Source: PBB1 sp040400875 (GTDB taxonomy: Bacteria; Pseudomonadota; Gammaproteobacteria; Burkholderiales; Burkholderiaceae_C). Taken from it: a stretch of 64,000 nt of DNA. The notes beneath the pieces were generated by a model, which saw only the letters and a list, made by a program, of their open reading frames with translations, searched no databases and was not told the DNA's origin. The translations under genes and the position numbers were made by a program. This document shows positions 7,726-16,914 of the stretch, one piece after another (the stretch's first letter is position 1; the number at the start of each line of letters is the position of its first letter). The stretch covers positions 1-64,000 of the forward strand of contig JBBAPK010000007.1 of the NCBI GenBank assembly GCA_040400875.1. Direction: 5' to 3'.

Positions 7726-9672
7726 ATGGGCATACAGATCAACATCGACAACGGCGGAACGCTGACCGATATCTGCATCATCGACGGCGAGCGGGTCCAA
7801 AAGACCAAGGTGCTCACCACGCCGTACGACCTGAGCAAGTGCTTCTTCGAGGGGCTTGAGAAAGCCTCTGGCGTGGTCTACGGCCAGCCCGACGTCAAGC
7901 GACTGCTTGAAGAAGTCGAGGTGATCCGCTACTCGACCACGCAGGGCACCAACGCCATCTGCGAGCGCAAGGGCCCGCGGCTGGGCCTGGTGCTCGACAG
8001 CGCTTCGGCCTCGTTCGTGGCCGAACTGGCCGCTCGCGACAGCGACGTCTACCAGGCGCTGGTGGGTGATCGGGTGGCCTTCATTGACACCGCTCAGCTG
8101 CAGGGCGACGACGCCGCGATGGCCGTGGTCAAGTCCATCAACGCGCTCACTGGCATGGGTGCAGCGCGCATCGTGGTGAGCTTTGGCGGTGCCGACTTCG
8201 CGGCTGCCGAAAGCGCCTTTCGCAGGATCGCGCTGCGCAAGTATCCGCGCCACCTGCTGGGTGCCGTGCCCATGCTGTATGGCAGCGACCTGAGCCAAGA
8301 CAGCGACCCCCTGCGCCGCACCTGGACTGCGCTGATTAACTCCTTCTTGCACCCGGGCATGGAGGCGTTTTTGTACAACGCCGAGAACCGGCTGCGCCAG
8401 TACCGCACCAAGAACCCGCTGCTGATCTTTCGCAACGACGGCGACGCCTCGCGTGTGGCCAAGACCATCGCCGTCAAGACCTACAGCTCCGGCCCGCGCG
8501 GCGGCGTTGAAGGCCTCAAGACCTTTGCGCAGCGCTACGGCTTTGCCGATGTGGTCTCGCTCGACGTCGGCGGCACCACCACCGACGTCGGGCAATACGT
8601 CAACGGCACGGTGGCCGAAGACCGCCGCGGGCACGTCGAAGGCATCAGCGTGTCGATTCCGCTGTGCGAGATCGTCAGCGCGGGCGCGGGCGGCAGCTCG
8701 ATCATCCGGGTCGAAGACGGCCGCATCGTGATCGGCCCGCAAAGCGTAGGTGCCGTGCCCGGGCCGGCTTGCTTCGGTCGCGGCGGGCAAAGCGCCACCC
8801 TCACCGACGCCAGCCTGCTCGCCGGTCTGTTCGATCCCACGTCTTACTTTGGCGGCGGCATGGGGCTGGATCTCGAGCGCGCCGCTGCAGCCATCAACAC
8901 CAATGTGGCGCAGCCGATGGGCATCACGCTGGAAGAAGCCTTGCAGCGAATCGAGCTGGCCTTCGAGTCCAAGGTGGCCGCCGAAATGGCGCGTGTGACC
9001 AAGATCTCGGGCAACACCGTGCTGCTGGCCTTTGGCGGCGCCGGCCCGCTCAACGCCTGCGGCGTGGCCGAGGTGGCCGGCATCAAGCGGGTGGCCATAC
9101 CGCAGATGGCTGCGGTGTTCAGCGCCTACGGCATCGGCACTTGCGACATCTCGCAGCGCTACTGCGAGCCGCTGGCGCAAGTCACCCAGCAAGCGCTGGA
9201 AGACAGCTGCAACCTGCTCAAGACGCGTGCCTCGCGCGACATGTTCGCCGAAGGCTGCGGCGCTGGTGACTTCGAAGTCGACGCGGCGCTGGTGGTCACC
9301 AATGCATCAGGACATGAATCCCGTCATGTTCTGGGCGCCGTGCCCACCTTGCCGGCCGGCATCGGTGCGACCGATTTGGTCGAGCTGGAAATGGCTGCCA
9401 TCAAGCGGCTGCGCGCAGCATCGGGCAGCCACGCCAGCTTTGCCGAACACGCGCCGGCCGTCGCCGATGGCGTGCGACATGTGCTTACGCGCACCATGGG
9501 TCGCATCGACGTGCCCGTGTACCGAATGGCCACGCTCAAGAGCGGCGACCACGCCAGCGGCCCGGCCATCCTGGAAGAGGACTACTTCACCTGTCGCGTG
9601 CTCGACGGCTGGAGCTTCGTCATCTCGGATGCCGGCGACATCATCCTGAACAGAAAGGTCTCGAGCACATGA
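7726..9672 (+). CDS. Hydantoinase A / oxoprolinase-family carboxylase subunit (ApcA-like)
   Basis: A 648-residue HyuA-type protein. The N-terminal acetate-kinase-like phosphate motif reads NIDNGGTLTDICII and a second conserved stretch reads LDVGGTTTDV. In this family such subunits bind ATP and phosphorylate a carbonyl or amide substrate. It is the first of five genes whose types and sizes (HyuA, ~15-kDa Zn protein, HyuA, HyuB, ~32-kDa protein) follow the subunits of acetophenone carboxylase ApcABCDE from Aromatoleum. By that comparison it would be the shorter HyuA-like subunit. The substrate is not determined by sequence. Its stop overlaps the next start (ATGA). The Shine-Dalgarno is weak, and no clear promoter was found in the 160-base leader. 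Confidence 0.75.
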   Translation: MGIQINIDNGGTLTDICIIDGERVQKTKVLTTPYDLSKCFFEGLEKASGVVYGQPDVKRLLEEVEVIRYSTTQGTNAICERKGPRLGLVLDSASASFVAELAARDSDVYQALVGDRVAFIDTAQLQGDDAAMAVVKSINALTGMGAARIVVSFGGADFAAAESAFRRIALRKYPRHLLGAVPMLYGSDLSQDSDPLRRTWTALINSFLHPGMEAFLYNAENRLRQYRTKNPLLIFRNDGDASRVAKTIAVKTYSSGPRGGVEGLKTFAQRYGFADVVSLDVGGTTTDVGQYVNGTVAEDRRGHVEGISVSIPLCEIVSAGAGGSSIIRVEDGRIVIGPQSVGAVPGPACFGRGGQSATLTDASLLAGLFDPTSYFGGGMGLDLERAAAAINTNVAQPMGITLEEALQRIELAFESKVAAEMARVTKISGNTVLLAFGGAGPLNACGVAEVAGIKRVAIPQMAAVFSAYGIGTCDISQRYCEPLAQVTQQALEDSCNLLKTRASRDMFAEGCGAGDFEVDAALVVTNASGHESRHVLGAVPTLPAGIGATDLVELEMAAIKRLRAASGSHASFAEHAPAVADGVRHVLTRTMGRIDVPVYRMATLKSGDHASGPAILEEDYFTCRVLDGWSFVISDAGDIILNRKVSST

Positions 9673-10070
9673 AAGTCCTGATGACTGAATACCTGCGCAT
9701 CGATCTGGATGCGGAGCAGTGGGAGTGCCGGGTGTGCAACCACGTGATCGGCAACGCCATGGCCAACTACAAGGAAGGCCTGCTGGTGCACAACCGCGAC
9801 CCGCGCGAAATTCACCCGCCCATCATCGATCCCGATCGCTACAAGTTCACCTTCAGCCCCGATCCCGAGTGGGTGCGCATCCTCGAGTTCTACTGCCCGG
9901 GCTGCGGCACACAGGTCGAGACCGAGTACGCCATCCCCGGCCACCCGCCGCTGTACGACATGCAACCCGATTTGCCGGCGCTGCGTGCGCAGTGGTCGCA
10001 GCGCGAGGAAGTCAAGGAACCCGTGGTTGGGCCTGCTGTGGTCAACACGCAGGCAACTCACAAGCACTGA
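9669..10070 (+). CDS. Small zinc-binding carboxylase subunit (ApcB / acetone-carboxylase-gamma-like)
   Basis: A 133-residue protein with two CxxC pairs, CRVC near residue 19 and CPGC near residue 78, arranged as a four-cysteine metal site. The segment between them (NYKEGLLVHNRDPREIHPP) resembles the small subunits of acetone and acetophenone carboxylases. In acetophenone carboxylase the small subunit carries zinc and bridges the large subunits. The gene overlaps the preceding HyuA-like gene by four bases and lies 58 bases before the second HyuA-like gene. This small subunit is the best evidence that the cluster is a ketone carboxylase rather than an ordinary two-gene hydantoinase. Confidence 0.75.
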   Translation: MKVLMTEYLRIDLDAEQWECRVCNHVIGNAMANYKEGLLVHNRDPREIHPPIIDPDRYKFTFSPDPEWVRILEFYCPGCGTQVETEYAIPGHPPLYDMQPDLPALRAQWSQREEVKEPVVGPAVVNTQATHKH

Positions 10071-10128
10071 AGCCTCGCGGCCTGATGAATGAAGCCGGCC
10101 CGCGTGCCGGCCCCGAAAGGAAGAAAAC

Positions 10129-12273
10129 ATGCGACGCATTTCTGTGGACATCGGTGGCACTTTCACCGACTGCTTCGTGGTCTGGGACGAACAGCACGTC
10201 GAGGCCAAGGCGCTCACGACCCATCAAAACCTGGCGCTCGGCTTCAACGAAGCGCTGGGCAAGGCCAACAAGGTGCTGGGACTCGAGCTCGAGACCATCC
10301 TCGCCGGGGTCGATTCGGTGCGCTACGCCACCACGCTGGGCACCAATGCACTGATTGAGCACAAGGGCCCGAAGATCGGCATGCTGGTCACCGCCGGCTT
10401 CGAAGCCACGGTGCCGCTCAGCCGAGCACGCGGCTACGGGGACGGCTTGGACAAGCTGGCGCAGCAGGACATGCCCAACGCGCAGCGCCCTGCCCCGCTG
10501 GTGGCGGCGCACATGATCTACGGTGTGCGCGAGCGCCTCGACTTTGAGGGCAAGCTGGTGATGCCGCTTGACGAGGCCGACGTGCGCACGCAGATCCGCT
10601 CGCTGGTCGACCGCGGCGCGCAGATCATCGTGGTGGCGCTGGTCAACAGCGTGGTCAACCCATCGCACGAGCAGCGCATCGAAGAGATCTTGTTCGAGGA
10701 ATACCCGTCGCATCTGCTGGGCGCCATCCCGATCATCCTGTCGCACCAGGTGGCCGGCCGCAAAGGCGAATACGTGCGCTCCACCTCGGCAGCCGTTGAC
10801 GGCTACCTGCACTCGACGATGTACCACGCGCTGTCAGCCCTTGAGCAAAACCTGCGCGCGCACCGCTACGACAAGCCGATGCTGGTCGTCCACAACTCGG
10901 GTGGCATGGCACAGCTCAATTCCACCGATGCGCTGCAGACCATCCACTCGGGTCCGGTGTCGGGCATTGCTGCGTCCGAGCATCTGGCGATGCAAGCCGG
11001 CCTGGGCAATGTGGTGGCCACCGACATGGGCGGCACCAGCTACGACATCGGCATCGTGGTCGAAGGCGGCGTCAAGCACTACGACTTCAACCCGGTGATC
11101 GACCGCTGGCTGGTGTCGGTGCCCATGGTTCACCTGGTGACGCTGGGCGCTGGTGGCGGCTCGATCGCCACCTTTGATCGCATGTACAACACCGTGAAGT
11201 GCGGCCCGCAAAGTGCCGGCTCCGATCCCGGCCCGGCGTGCTACGACCGCGGCGGCATGAGCGCCACCGTCACCGACGCCGACTTGCTGCTGGGCTATCT
11301 GGACCCCAAGAACTACGCCGGTGGCTCGATCCCGCTGAATCCGCGCCGCGCTGCAGCGGCCATCGAGGACGCGCTGTGCGAAGACCTCGACTGCGAGGTC
11401 ATCGAAGCTGCTTTGATGATCCGCGAGAAGGTGGACGCCAACATGGCCAACGGCCTGTTCACCGAGCTGCGCGCGCGCGGTTACGACCCCAAGGAATTCA
11501 CCATGCTGGCCTACGGCGGCAATGGCCCGCTGCACGGCTGCGGCATCGCACGCAATCTGGGCATCGACAAGATCCTGGCGCCGCCGCTCAGCTCGGTGTT
11601 CTCAGCTGTGGGCGCGAGCAATATGCACCAGCTGCACATCCACGAGCACTCGCTGTACATGGTGCTGTACGACTCGAACACCCGCAAGATCTTCGACGAC
11701 TACGAGCGCTTCAACACCATCGTGGCCGACCTGAAGGAACAAGGCACGCAGGATCTGCTGCGCCAGGGCCTCGCGCGCGGGCAGGTCCAGCACCGACTCG
11801 AGCTTGACATGCGCTACGGCAACCAGATGGTGACCACCACAGCGGTCATCCCGCTGCACGAAGTGCACGGTGTCGGCGATGTGCTGGCGATCATTGCGCA
11901 GTTCTCGACCGACTACGGCAAGCGCTTCGGCGAAGGCAGTCAGGCCCCCGAGGCGGGCATACGCATCAACACCATGCGCGTGGCGGCTTTCGTGGAACAC
12001 GAGACCATCACCTTCGAGGACATCAAGCCCGTGGCCCCCGCGCTGCGCACGGCGCCTCCGCCTCCCGAGAGCGTTCGCAAGTGCCATTTCGTTGGGCACG
12101 AAGGCCCTGTCGACACCCCGGTGTGGAGCCGTTCAGCAATAGCACCCGGCGTGCAAATCGCAGGCCCGGCGATCGTGGCCTCAGAGGTCACGACCTTCCT
12201 GGTGGATCCGGGCTGGAATTTCGTTGCCGCTCGCCAGGGTGCCTCATGGTTCCTGCGCGCCAGTGCGACCTGA
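10129..12273 (+). CDS. Hydantoinase A / oxoprolinase-family carboxylase subunit (ApcC-like)
   Basis: A second HyuA-type subunit, 714 residues, beginning MRRISVDIGGTFTDCFVVWD with a canonical phosphate motif. A further TDMGGTSYDI motif, YATTLGTNALIEHKGP and LGAGGGSIA are all family hallmarks. It is clearly a paralogue of the gene at 7726 but longer and less divergent from ordinary HyuA. Two different HyuA-like chains in one operon fit the alpha/alpha-prime pairing of acetophenone carboxylase and not a simple hydantoinase. AAGGAAG lies just upstream of the ATG. The next gene starts 33 bases after the stop. Confidence 0.78.
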   Translation: MRRISVDIGGTFTDCFVVWDEQHVEAKALTTHQNLALGFNEALGKANKVLGLELETILAGVDSVRYATTLGTNALIEHKGPKIGMLVTAGFEATVPLSRARGYGDGLDKLAQQDMPNAQRPAPLVAAHMIYGVRERLDFEGKLVMPLDEADVRTQIRSLVDRGAQIIVVALVNSVVNPSHEQRIEEILFEEYPSHLLGAIPIILSHQVAGRKGEYVRSTSAAVDGYLHSTMYHALSALEQNLRAHRYDKPMLVVHNSGGMAQLNSTDALQTIHSGPVSGIAASEHLAMQAGLGNVVATDMGGTSYDIGIVVEGGVKHYDFNPVIDRWLVSVPMVHLVTLGAGGGSIATFDRMYNTVKCGPQSAGSDPGPACYDRGGMSATVTDADLLLGYLDPKNYAGGSIPLNPRRAAAAIEDALCEDLDCEVIEAALMIREKVDANMANGLFTELRARGYDPKEFTMLAYGGNGPLHGCGIARNLGIDKILAPPLSSVFSAVGASNMHQLHIHEHSLYMVLYDSNTRKIFDDYERFNTIVADLKEQGTQDLLRQGLARGQVQHRLELDMRYGNQMVTTTAVIPLHEVHGVGDVLAIIAQFSTDYGKRFGEGSQAPEAGIRINTMRVAAFVEHETITFEDIKPVAPALRTAPPPPESVRKCHFVGHEGPVDTPVWSRSAIAPGVQIAGPAIVASEVTTFLVDPGWNFVAARQGASWFLRASAT

Positions 12274-12306
12274 GCGTCGCCTTCAAAACCCTACATGAGG
12301 TCTGAC

Positions 12307-14583
12307 ATGAGCGAAAACGTAACGCCGATCAAAGCCAAGACGCCTACCGCGGCCGAGGCGGCACTGATCAAGAAATTCCTGAACGACACCACGCTGTTCC
12401 TCGGGCCTGACCCAGAGATCATGAGTCAGCACGACCTGATGCCGCGCTCCGCAGCCGAAGAAGCTGCCATCGCCAAGGTCAGCGACGCGCGCACCGTGGC
12501 CAAGATTCGCGACCGAATTCAGGCCGGCTGCGACGAAGGCTTCGAGATGGTCGAGCAGATGGGCGCTGCGCCTGGCGCCAAATGGGGGGACTTCATCACC
12601 GGCGTGTATTCGGCCGCGGGCGACCTGGCCATTGCCAGTTCGGGCGGCGTGCTCGTGTTCTCGGCGCTGGTGCACCACCCGATCAAGTTCATCATCAAGA
12701 ACTGGGTCAACGACCCCACCGTGGGCGTGCGCGAGGGCGACGGCTTCATCCACAACGATTCGCGCTACGGCAACATCCACAACACCGACCAGAGCATGAT
12801 CTTGCCGCTTTTCCACGAAGGGCGGATCGTGTGCTGGGTGGCCTGTACGGTGCACGAAGGCGAGAACGGCGCCATCGAGCCGGGGGGCATGCCTTCGATG
12901 GCCGAGAGCCCGTCGGACGAGGGCCTCAAGATGTGCCCGTTCCGCGTGGTCGAGAACTACCAGATCAAGCGCGACATCCTGACCTTCTTGCAGAACTCGG
13001 TGCGCGAGCCCAAGCTGCAGTACGAAGACATGAAGGTCAAGCTGTTCGCCTGCCTGCGCATCAAGCAGCGCATCGAAGAAACCCTGCGCACCGACGGCCC
13101 CGAGTCGCTGATCTCGACATTGCGTTTGTCGATGGAAAACGTGCGCGCCGAGGTCAAGCGTCGCATCAGCGAGTGGCCCGACATGACGGTGCGCACCTAC
13201 ATGATCCAGGACTCGACGCTGCGCGAGAACTGCGTGGTGAAGATCAACTGCCAGCTCACCAAAACCGGTGACCGGCTGATCTTCGACTTCCGCGGCTCGG
13301 CCCCCGAGTTCACCAACCGCGCCACCAACACCATCCTGGCCGGCTTGAAGGGCATGCTGTCGCAGGTCTTCCTGTGCTACGTGTGGCCTGACCTGCCGCG
13401 CAGCCAAGCGGCGTTTGCGCCGATCGAGGTGATCACCGATCCGCACTCGATCGTCAACTCGTCGTACGACGCGCCGAATTCGCAAAGCCTGATGTCGATC
13501 TTCACCGGCTTCAGCGCCGGCCAGCACGCGGTGGCCAAGTTCCTCTACAACTGCCCCGAAAAGTACACCAAGGTGCACGCCCCCACCTTCAACATGATCA
13601 ACACCTTCATCTGGGGTGGCGTCAGTCAGCACGGTGAACTGCTTGGCAACCTGTGCGCCGACCTGAACGGCATGGGCGGCGGCGCTCGCTCGGACATGGA
13701 CGGCGAACATGCTCTGGCGCCGATCTTCGCCAACATGGCCGACATCGGCGAGCAGGAAATCAACGAAGAAGACGTGCCTTTCTTGCAGCTGGTGTCCAAG
13801 AAGATGACCCGGGACGCCATCGCCCCAGGCAAGTACCGCGGCGGTCAGGGTTACACCATGATCGCGTCGACCAAGGACAGCGAGCAGTGGGGCTTTATGA
13901 CCACGACCCAGGGAGCCAAGATCCCCGCCATCCAGGGCCTGTTTGGTGGCTACGCCTGCGGCACCTATCCGCTGTGCAAGATCAGGGGCGTGGACGCCTA
14001 CGAGGTGCTGCTCGACGAGCCGCACAAGTTCAAGCATTCGATTGCCGAACTGATGAACGAGCGGCCGTTCGAAGATGCCACTTACACCACCCACCACATG
14101 GGCATGGGCTTCGAGATCTCCAAGCGCGGCGAGCTGTATATGATTTCGCAAGGCGCGGGCGCCGGCTACGGCGATCTGCTCGAACGTGATCCGGCGGCAG
14201 TCATCCGTGACATCGAAGAAGGTCTGATGTCGCAAGGCGTCGCGGCTCGTCTGTACAAGGTCAAGTTCGACCCCGAGACGCTGGTGGTCGACCCAGCCGC
14301 CACCCAGGCCCTGCGCGATGAAGAGCGCAAGGCCCGCATCGCGCGCGGCGTGCCTTACAAGGAGTTCATCAAGACGTGGAACAAGCCCAAGCCACCGGCC
14401 CACTTCCAGTACTTCGGCTGCTGGGGCGATGACGTCGGCACGCTGTATGTCGGCAGCCCCGACATCACGCGTGACGCGAGCAAGCCCAAGCCCAACTACA
14501 TGCGCAACCCCAAGGATGTGCGCATCGACGAACTCGAGGCGCGCTTGGCCAAACTGGGGGCTCTTGGGGACGAAAAGCAGTGA
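12307..14583 (+). CDS. Hydantoinase B / oxoprolinase-family carboxylase subunit (ApcD-like)
   Basis: A 758-residue HyuB-type protein; the HyuB subunit in ketone carboxylases holds the site where the activated substrate meets carboxy-phosphate. Family features include GDLAIASSGGVLVFSALVH, the HNDSRYGNIHNTDQ segment and GEVKxx-type glycine-rich regions near the C-terminus (YRGGQGYTMI, GAGAGYGDLLERDP). An ATG 12 bases upstream (12295) is possible, but GAGG ending at 12300 is well placed for 12307, so I use that. The stop overlaps the GTG of the next gene. Confidence 0.78.
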   Translation: MSENVTPIKAKTPTAAEAALIKKFLNDTTLFLGPDPEIMSQHDLMPRSAAEEAAIAKVSDARTVAKIRDRIQAGCDEGFEMVEQMGAAPGAKWGDFITGVYSAAGDLAIASSGGVLVFSALVHHPIKFIIKNWVNDPTVGVREGDGFIHNDSRYGNIHNTDQSMILPLFHEGRIVCWVACTVHEGENGAIEPGGMPSMAESPSDEGLKMCPFRVVENYQIKRDILTFLQNSVREPKLQYEDMKVKLFACLRIKQRIEETLRTDGPESLISTLRLSMENVRAEVKRRISEWPDMTVRTYMIQDSTLRENCVVKINCQLTKTGDRLIFDFRGSAPEFTNRATNTILAGLKGMLSQVFLCYVWPDLPRSQAAFAPIEVITDPHSIVNSSYDAPNSQSLMSIFTGFSAGQHAVAKFLYNCPEKYTKVHAPTFNMINTFIWGGVSQHGELLGNLCADLNGMGGGARSDMDGEHALAPIFANMADIGEQEINEEDVPFLQLVSKKMTRDAIAPGKYRGGQGYTMIASTKDSEQWGFMTTTQGAKIPAIQGLFGGYACGTYPLCKIRGVDAYEVLLDEPHKFKHSIAELMNERPFEDATYTTHHMGMGFEISKRGELYMISQGAGAGYGDLLERDPAAVIRDIEEGLMSQGVAARLYKVKFDPETLVVDPAATQALRDEERKARIARGVPYKEFIKTWNKPKPPAHFQYFGCWGDDVGTLYVGSPDITRDASKPKPNYMRNPKDVRIDELEARLAKLGALGDEKQ

Positions 14584-15452
14584 GCGAAGGTTTTGCAGCC
14601 CGGCTGCCGGCGCCGCAGGGCAACGGCCAGATCCGGTTGTGGTTGAAATCCGCCGAGTACGCGCGGCGGGTGTTGCTCGGCGAATCGGTGGATCCGTGGT
14701 CGGGCGCGGCGCAGTACCTGGCCTTCTTTTCGCAAGCCCATGCGCTGGTCAAGCCGGACGTGGCGGTGCTGGAGCTGGGTGATCTGTACGACAGCTTTGC
14801 CGCCACGCACCCCGAATGGTCGGAATCGGTGAACAAGCGGCGCAAGCCTGCCACGGCCTTGCGGCGTTTGCTCGAGCCCGAGGCACCGCGGCAGCTGCTC
14901 GGTGAGGTGGTCGAAGCGGTGCTCTCGCATCTGCGTGGCCAGACTCCTCTGGTGCTGTCGATGCCGTCGCCGCGCCGGTGGACAGCCCACGCCAACGCGC
15001 TCACCGGCAGCGACGCCATGGAGTTGAGCGCAGACGATGTGGAAGACGGCGCCATGTTCATCGCCGACCTGCTGCGCTCGGTGTCTGCGCACCCGCTCGC
15101 CGGTGTGTTGCTGGAAGAGCCACGCGAGGCCGCCGACTTCCATGCCGACGATCTTTCGCACTACCAGTCCATGGTCAACGTGATCCGCCATTACCGCTGG
15201 TCGCTGGCGCTGCGCCTGCCCGACACAGCCACGGCCAGCGCTGAAGAACTGAGTCACTTCGACGCCATCATTTCGGGCTCGCCCGAGCTCACGTCCGTCA
15301 GCGCATCGGTGGGTCGTGACATCTCGGCAGCCTTGAGCGACGGGGCCACGGCGCCAGCGCTGGCCGCCGGCCAGTTCTACTTTGCGCAGATCGAGCCCGG
15401 CCTGCGGCCCGAGTCGGTGCTCGAACGCCTGAGCGCCCTGCGCGGAGCCTGA
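14580..15452 (+). CDS. ApcE-like accessory protein of the carboxylase cluster
   Basis: A 290-residue soluble protein starting at GTG 14580, overlapping the HyuB stop. I recognise no catalytic motif with certainty. Stretches such as PLVLSMPSPRRW, LLRSVSAHPLAGVLLEEP and VIRHYRWSLALRLP suggest a TIM-barrel of the uroporphyrinogen-decarboxylase/methionine-synthase type, an inference from pattern only. Its size and position match the fifth subunit (about 34 kDa) that acetophenone carboxylase needs for activity but that is not part of the stable core. It is followed after 4 bases by the CobW-like gene. Confidence 0.6.
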   Translation: MSEGFAARLPAPQGNGQIRLWLKSAEYARRVLLGESVDPWSGAAQYLAFFSQAHALVKPDVAVLELGDLYDSFAATHPEWSESVNKRRKPATALRRLLEPEAPRQLLGEVVEAVLSHLRGQTPLVLSMPSPRRWTAHANALTGSDAMELSADDVEDGAMFIADLLRSVSAHPLAGVLLEEPREAADFHADDLSHYQSMVNVIRHYRWSLALRLPDTATASAEELSHFDAIISGSPELTSVSASVGRDISAALSDGATAPALAAGQFYFAQIEPGLRPESVLERLSALRGA

Positions 15453-15456
15453 GTCG

Positions 15457-16764
15457 GTGCCCGCACCGGTCGATCGCATACCGGTCAGCCTGCTCACCGG
15501 ATTTCTGGGCTCGGGCAAGACCACGCTGCTCAACCACTGGATGTCGTTGCCAGAGATGGCCGGGGCGGCCGTGCTGGTCAATGAATTCGGCGAGATCGGC
15601 GTCGATCACCACTTGGTCAACAAGATAGACGACCAGCTGTGGCTGCTCGACTCGGGCTGCCTGTGCTGCGCGGTTCAGGGCGAACTGATCGGCGCGCTGA
15701 AGGATCTGGCTGCGCGCAGCTCGCGTGGCCTCATCCCACCAGTCACCCGCGTGATCATCGAAACGTCGGGCTTGGCCGATCCGGTTCCGGTGATCTACGC
15801 GCTGATGGAAGACGCCTTCGTGGCGGCTCGCCACGTGTGCGACGGCGTCATCACCGTGGTCTCGGCGGCTCACGGACTGCAGCAAATCAGCGACCACGCC
15901 GAAGCGCTGCGTCAGGTGGTGGCGGCCGACGCACTGCTCATCAGCAAATGCGACAAGGCTTCCAGCCTGAGCCTGCGCGCGCTTGAAGATGAACTGCAAA
16001 GACTCAACCCCGGCGCGCCCTGCCACACGGTGCGCAACGGTCTGATCGATACCAGCGTGTTGCTCGGTCGGGGCATCTACAGCGCCACCGACAAGTCGCC
16101 TGATCTCGCGCGGTGGCTCGGTGACGAGGCCGCCCACCGAGCCGCGCCGGACAACTCGAGCGACAACCCACGCGGCTGGCTGATGGATCTCGCGTCGCCC
16201 GAGTCCGACGATCCTGAAGGCAGCCCGCTGGCCGGGCGCTGGCAGGACCGCACACGACAGCCGGGCGCCACCGCACTCACGGCCGCGCCGCATTCCGTCG
16301 GTATCTCGAGCTTTGTCATCGAGTTCGAGCTACCGGTGCCATGGCTGGGATTTGCCGTCACCATGGGTCAGATGCTGGCCACGCACGGCGCCAAGCTGCT
16401 GCGCGTGAAGGGTCTGATGAACATTGCCGGCAATGACAGACCTCAGGTCATCCAGTGCGTTCAAGGTGTGGCCTACCCGTCCATCAGTCTGGCCGGCTGG
16501 CCCAAGGACGGGGCGTTTTGCGATGGCCGCGGGCGGCTGGTGTTCATCGCACGCGATCTGCCGGCTGAGCGGGTCGAGTCCATTCGCAGCGCCCTGGTGA
16601 GCTTTCCGGGTGATTCGGCCGCCTTGCGCATGAGCGCTGGCGATCTGATGCTGCCCACCCGCTGCTGGCTGTCGCAGCGCATGGCTCCGGCCGCTGCCGG
16701 TGCGCTCGAGCATGACGGCTGGGTGGTGCAGACCAAACGTCTGCGCAGGCCGTCAAGCGGCTGA
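15457..16764 (+). CDS. CobW/G3E-family GTP-dependent metallochaperone
   Basis: A 435-residue COG0523-type GTPase. Walker A is GFLGSGKTT (15-23). The metal-binding GCLCC (67-71) is followed by IIETSGLADP and a G4-like SKCD. The C-terminal half has the CobW_C fold region (LLRVKGLMNIAG...VQCVQGV). Members deliver Zn2+, Co2+, Fe or Ni to client enzymes. Being 4 bases after the accessory gene makes it the sixth cistron of the carboxylase operon, so the likely client is the four-cysteine small subunit at 9669. The GTG start at 15457 follows the preceding TGA directly. It could instead be a general zinc-homeostasis protein, but no Zur-type site was noticed. Confidence 0.8.
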   Translation: MPAPVDRIPVSLLTGFLGSGKTTLLNHWMSLPEMAGAAVLVNEFGEIGVDHHLVNKIDDQLWLLDSGCLCCAVQGELIGALKDLAARSSRGLIPPVTRVIIETSGLADPVPVIYALMEDAFVAARHVCDGVITVVSAAHGLQQISDHAEALRQVVAADALLISKCDKASSLSLRALEDELQRLNPGAPCHTVRNGLIDTSVLLGRGIYSATDKSPDLARWLGDEAAHRAAPDNSSDNPRGWLMDLASPESDDPEGSPLAGRWQDRTRQPGATALTAAPHSVGISSFVIEFELPVPWLGFAVTMGQMLATHGAKLLRVKGLMNIAGNDRPQVIQCVQGVAYPSISLAGWPKDGAFCDGRGRLVFIARDLPAERVESIRSALVSFPGDSAALRMSAGDLMLPTRCWLSQRMAPAAAGALEHDGWVVQTKRLRRPSSG

Positions 16765-16844
16765 AGCGGCGCTCAGGGCTTGGGGGCCTCCAAGGGAAAG
16801 GTCAGTTGCCGCAACAGTGGCGCACATCAAACAGTTTCAAACGC

Positions 16845-16885
16845 CCAAAAGAAAGAACCCCTGCAATCCAAGAGGACCGCAGGGG
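16845..16885 (-). terminator. Rho-independent terminator of pstS
   Basis: On the minus strand CCCCTGC (16885-16879) pairs with GCAGGGG (16864-16858) around a 14-base loop, followed by TTCTTTCTTTT. It lies about 30 bases after the pstS stop. This shows that pstS is transcribed without pstCAB behind it. Confidence 0.75.
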
Positions 16886-16914
16886 CCGCAAGCCCGATCA
16901 ACCCAAGAAGTTGG

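Noticed and set aside
12283..14403. A 706-codon open frame antisense to the HyuB-like gene
   Set aside because: No recognisable domain; the sense strand is clearly coding and in an operon.
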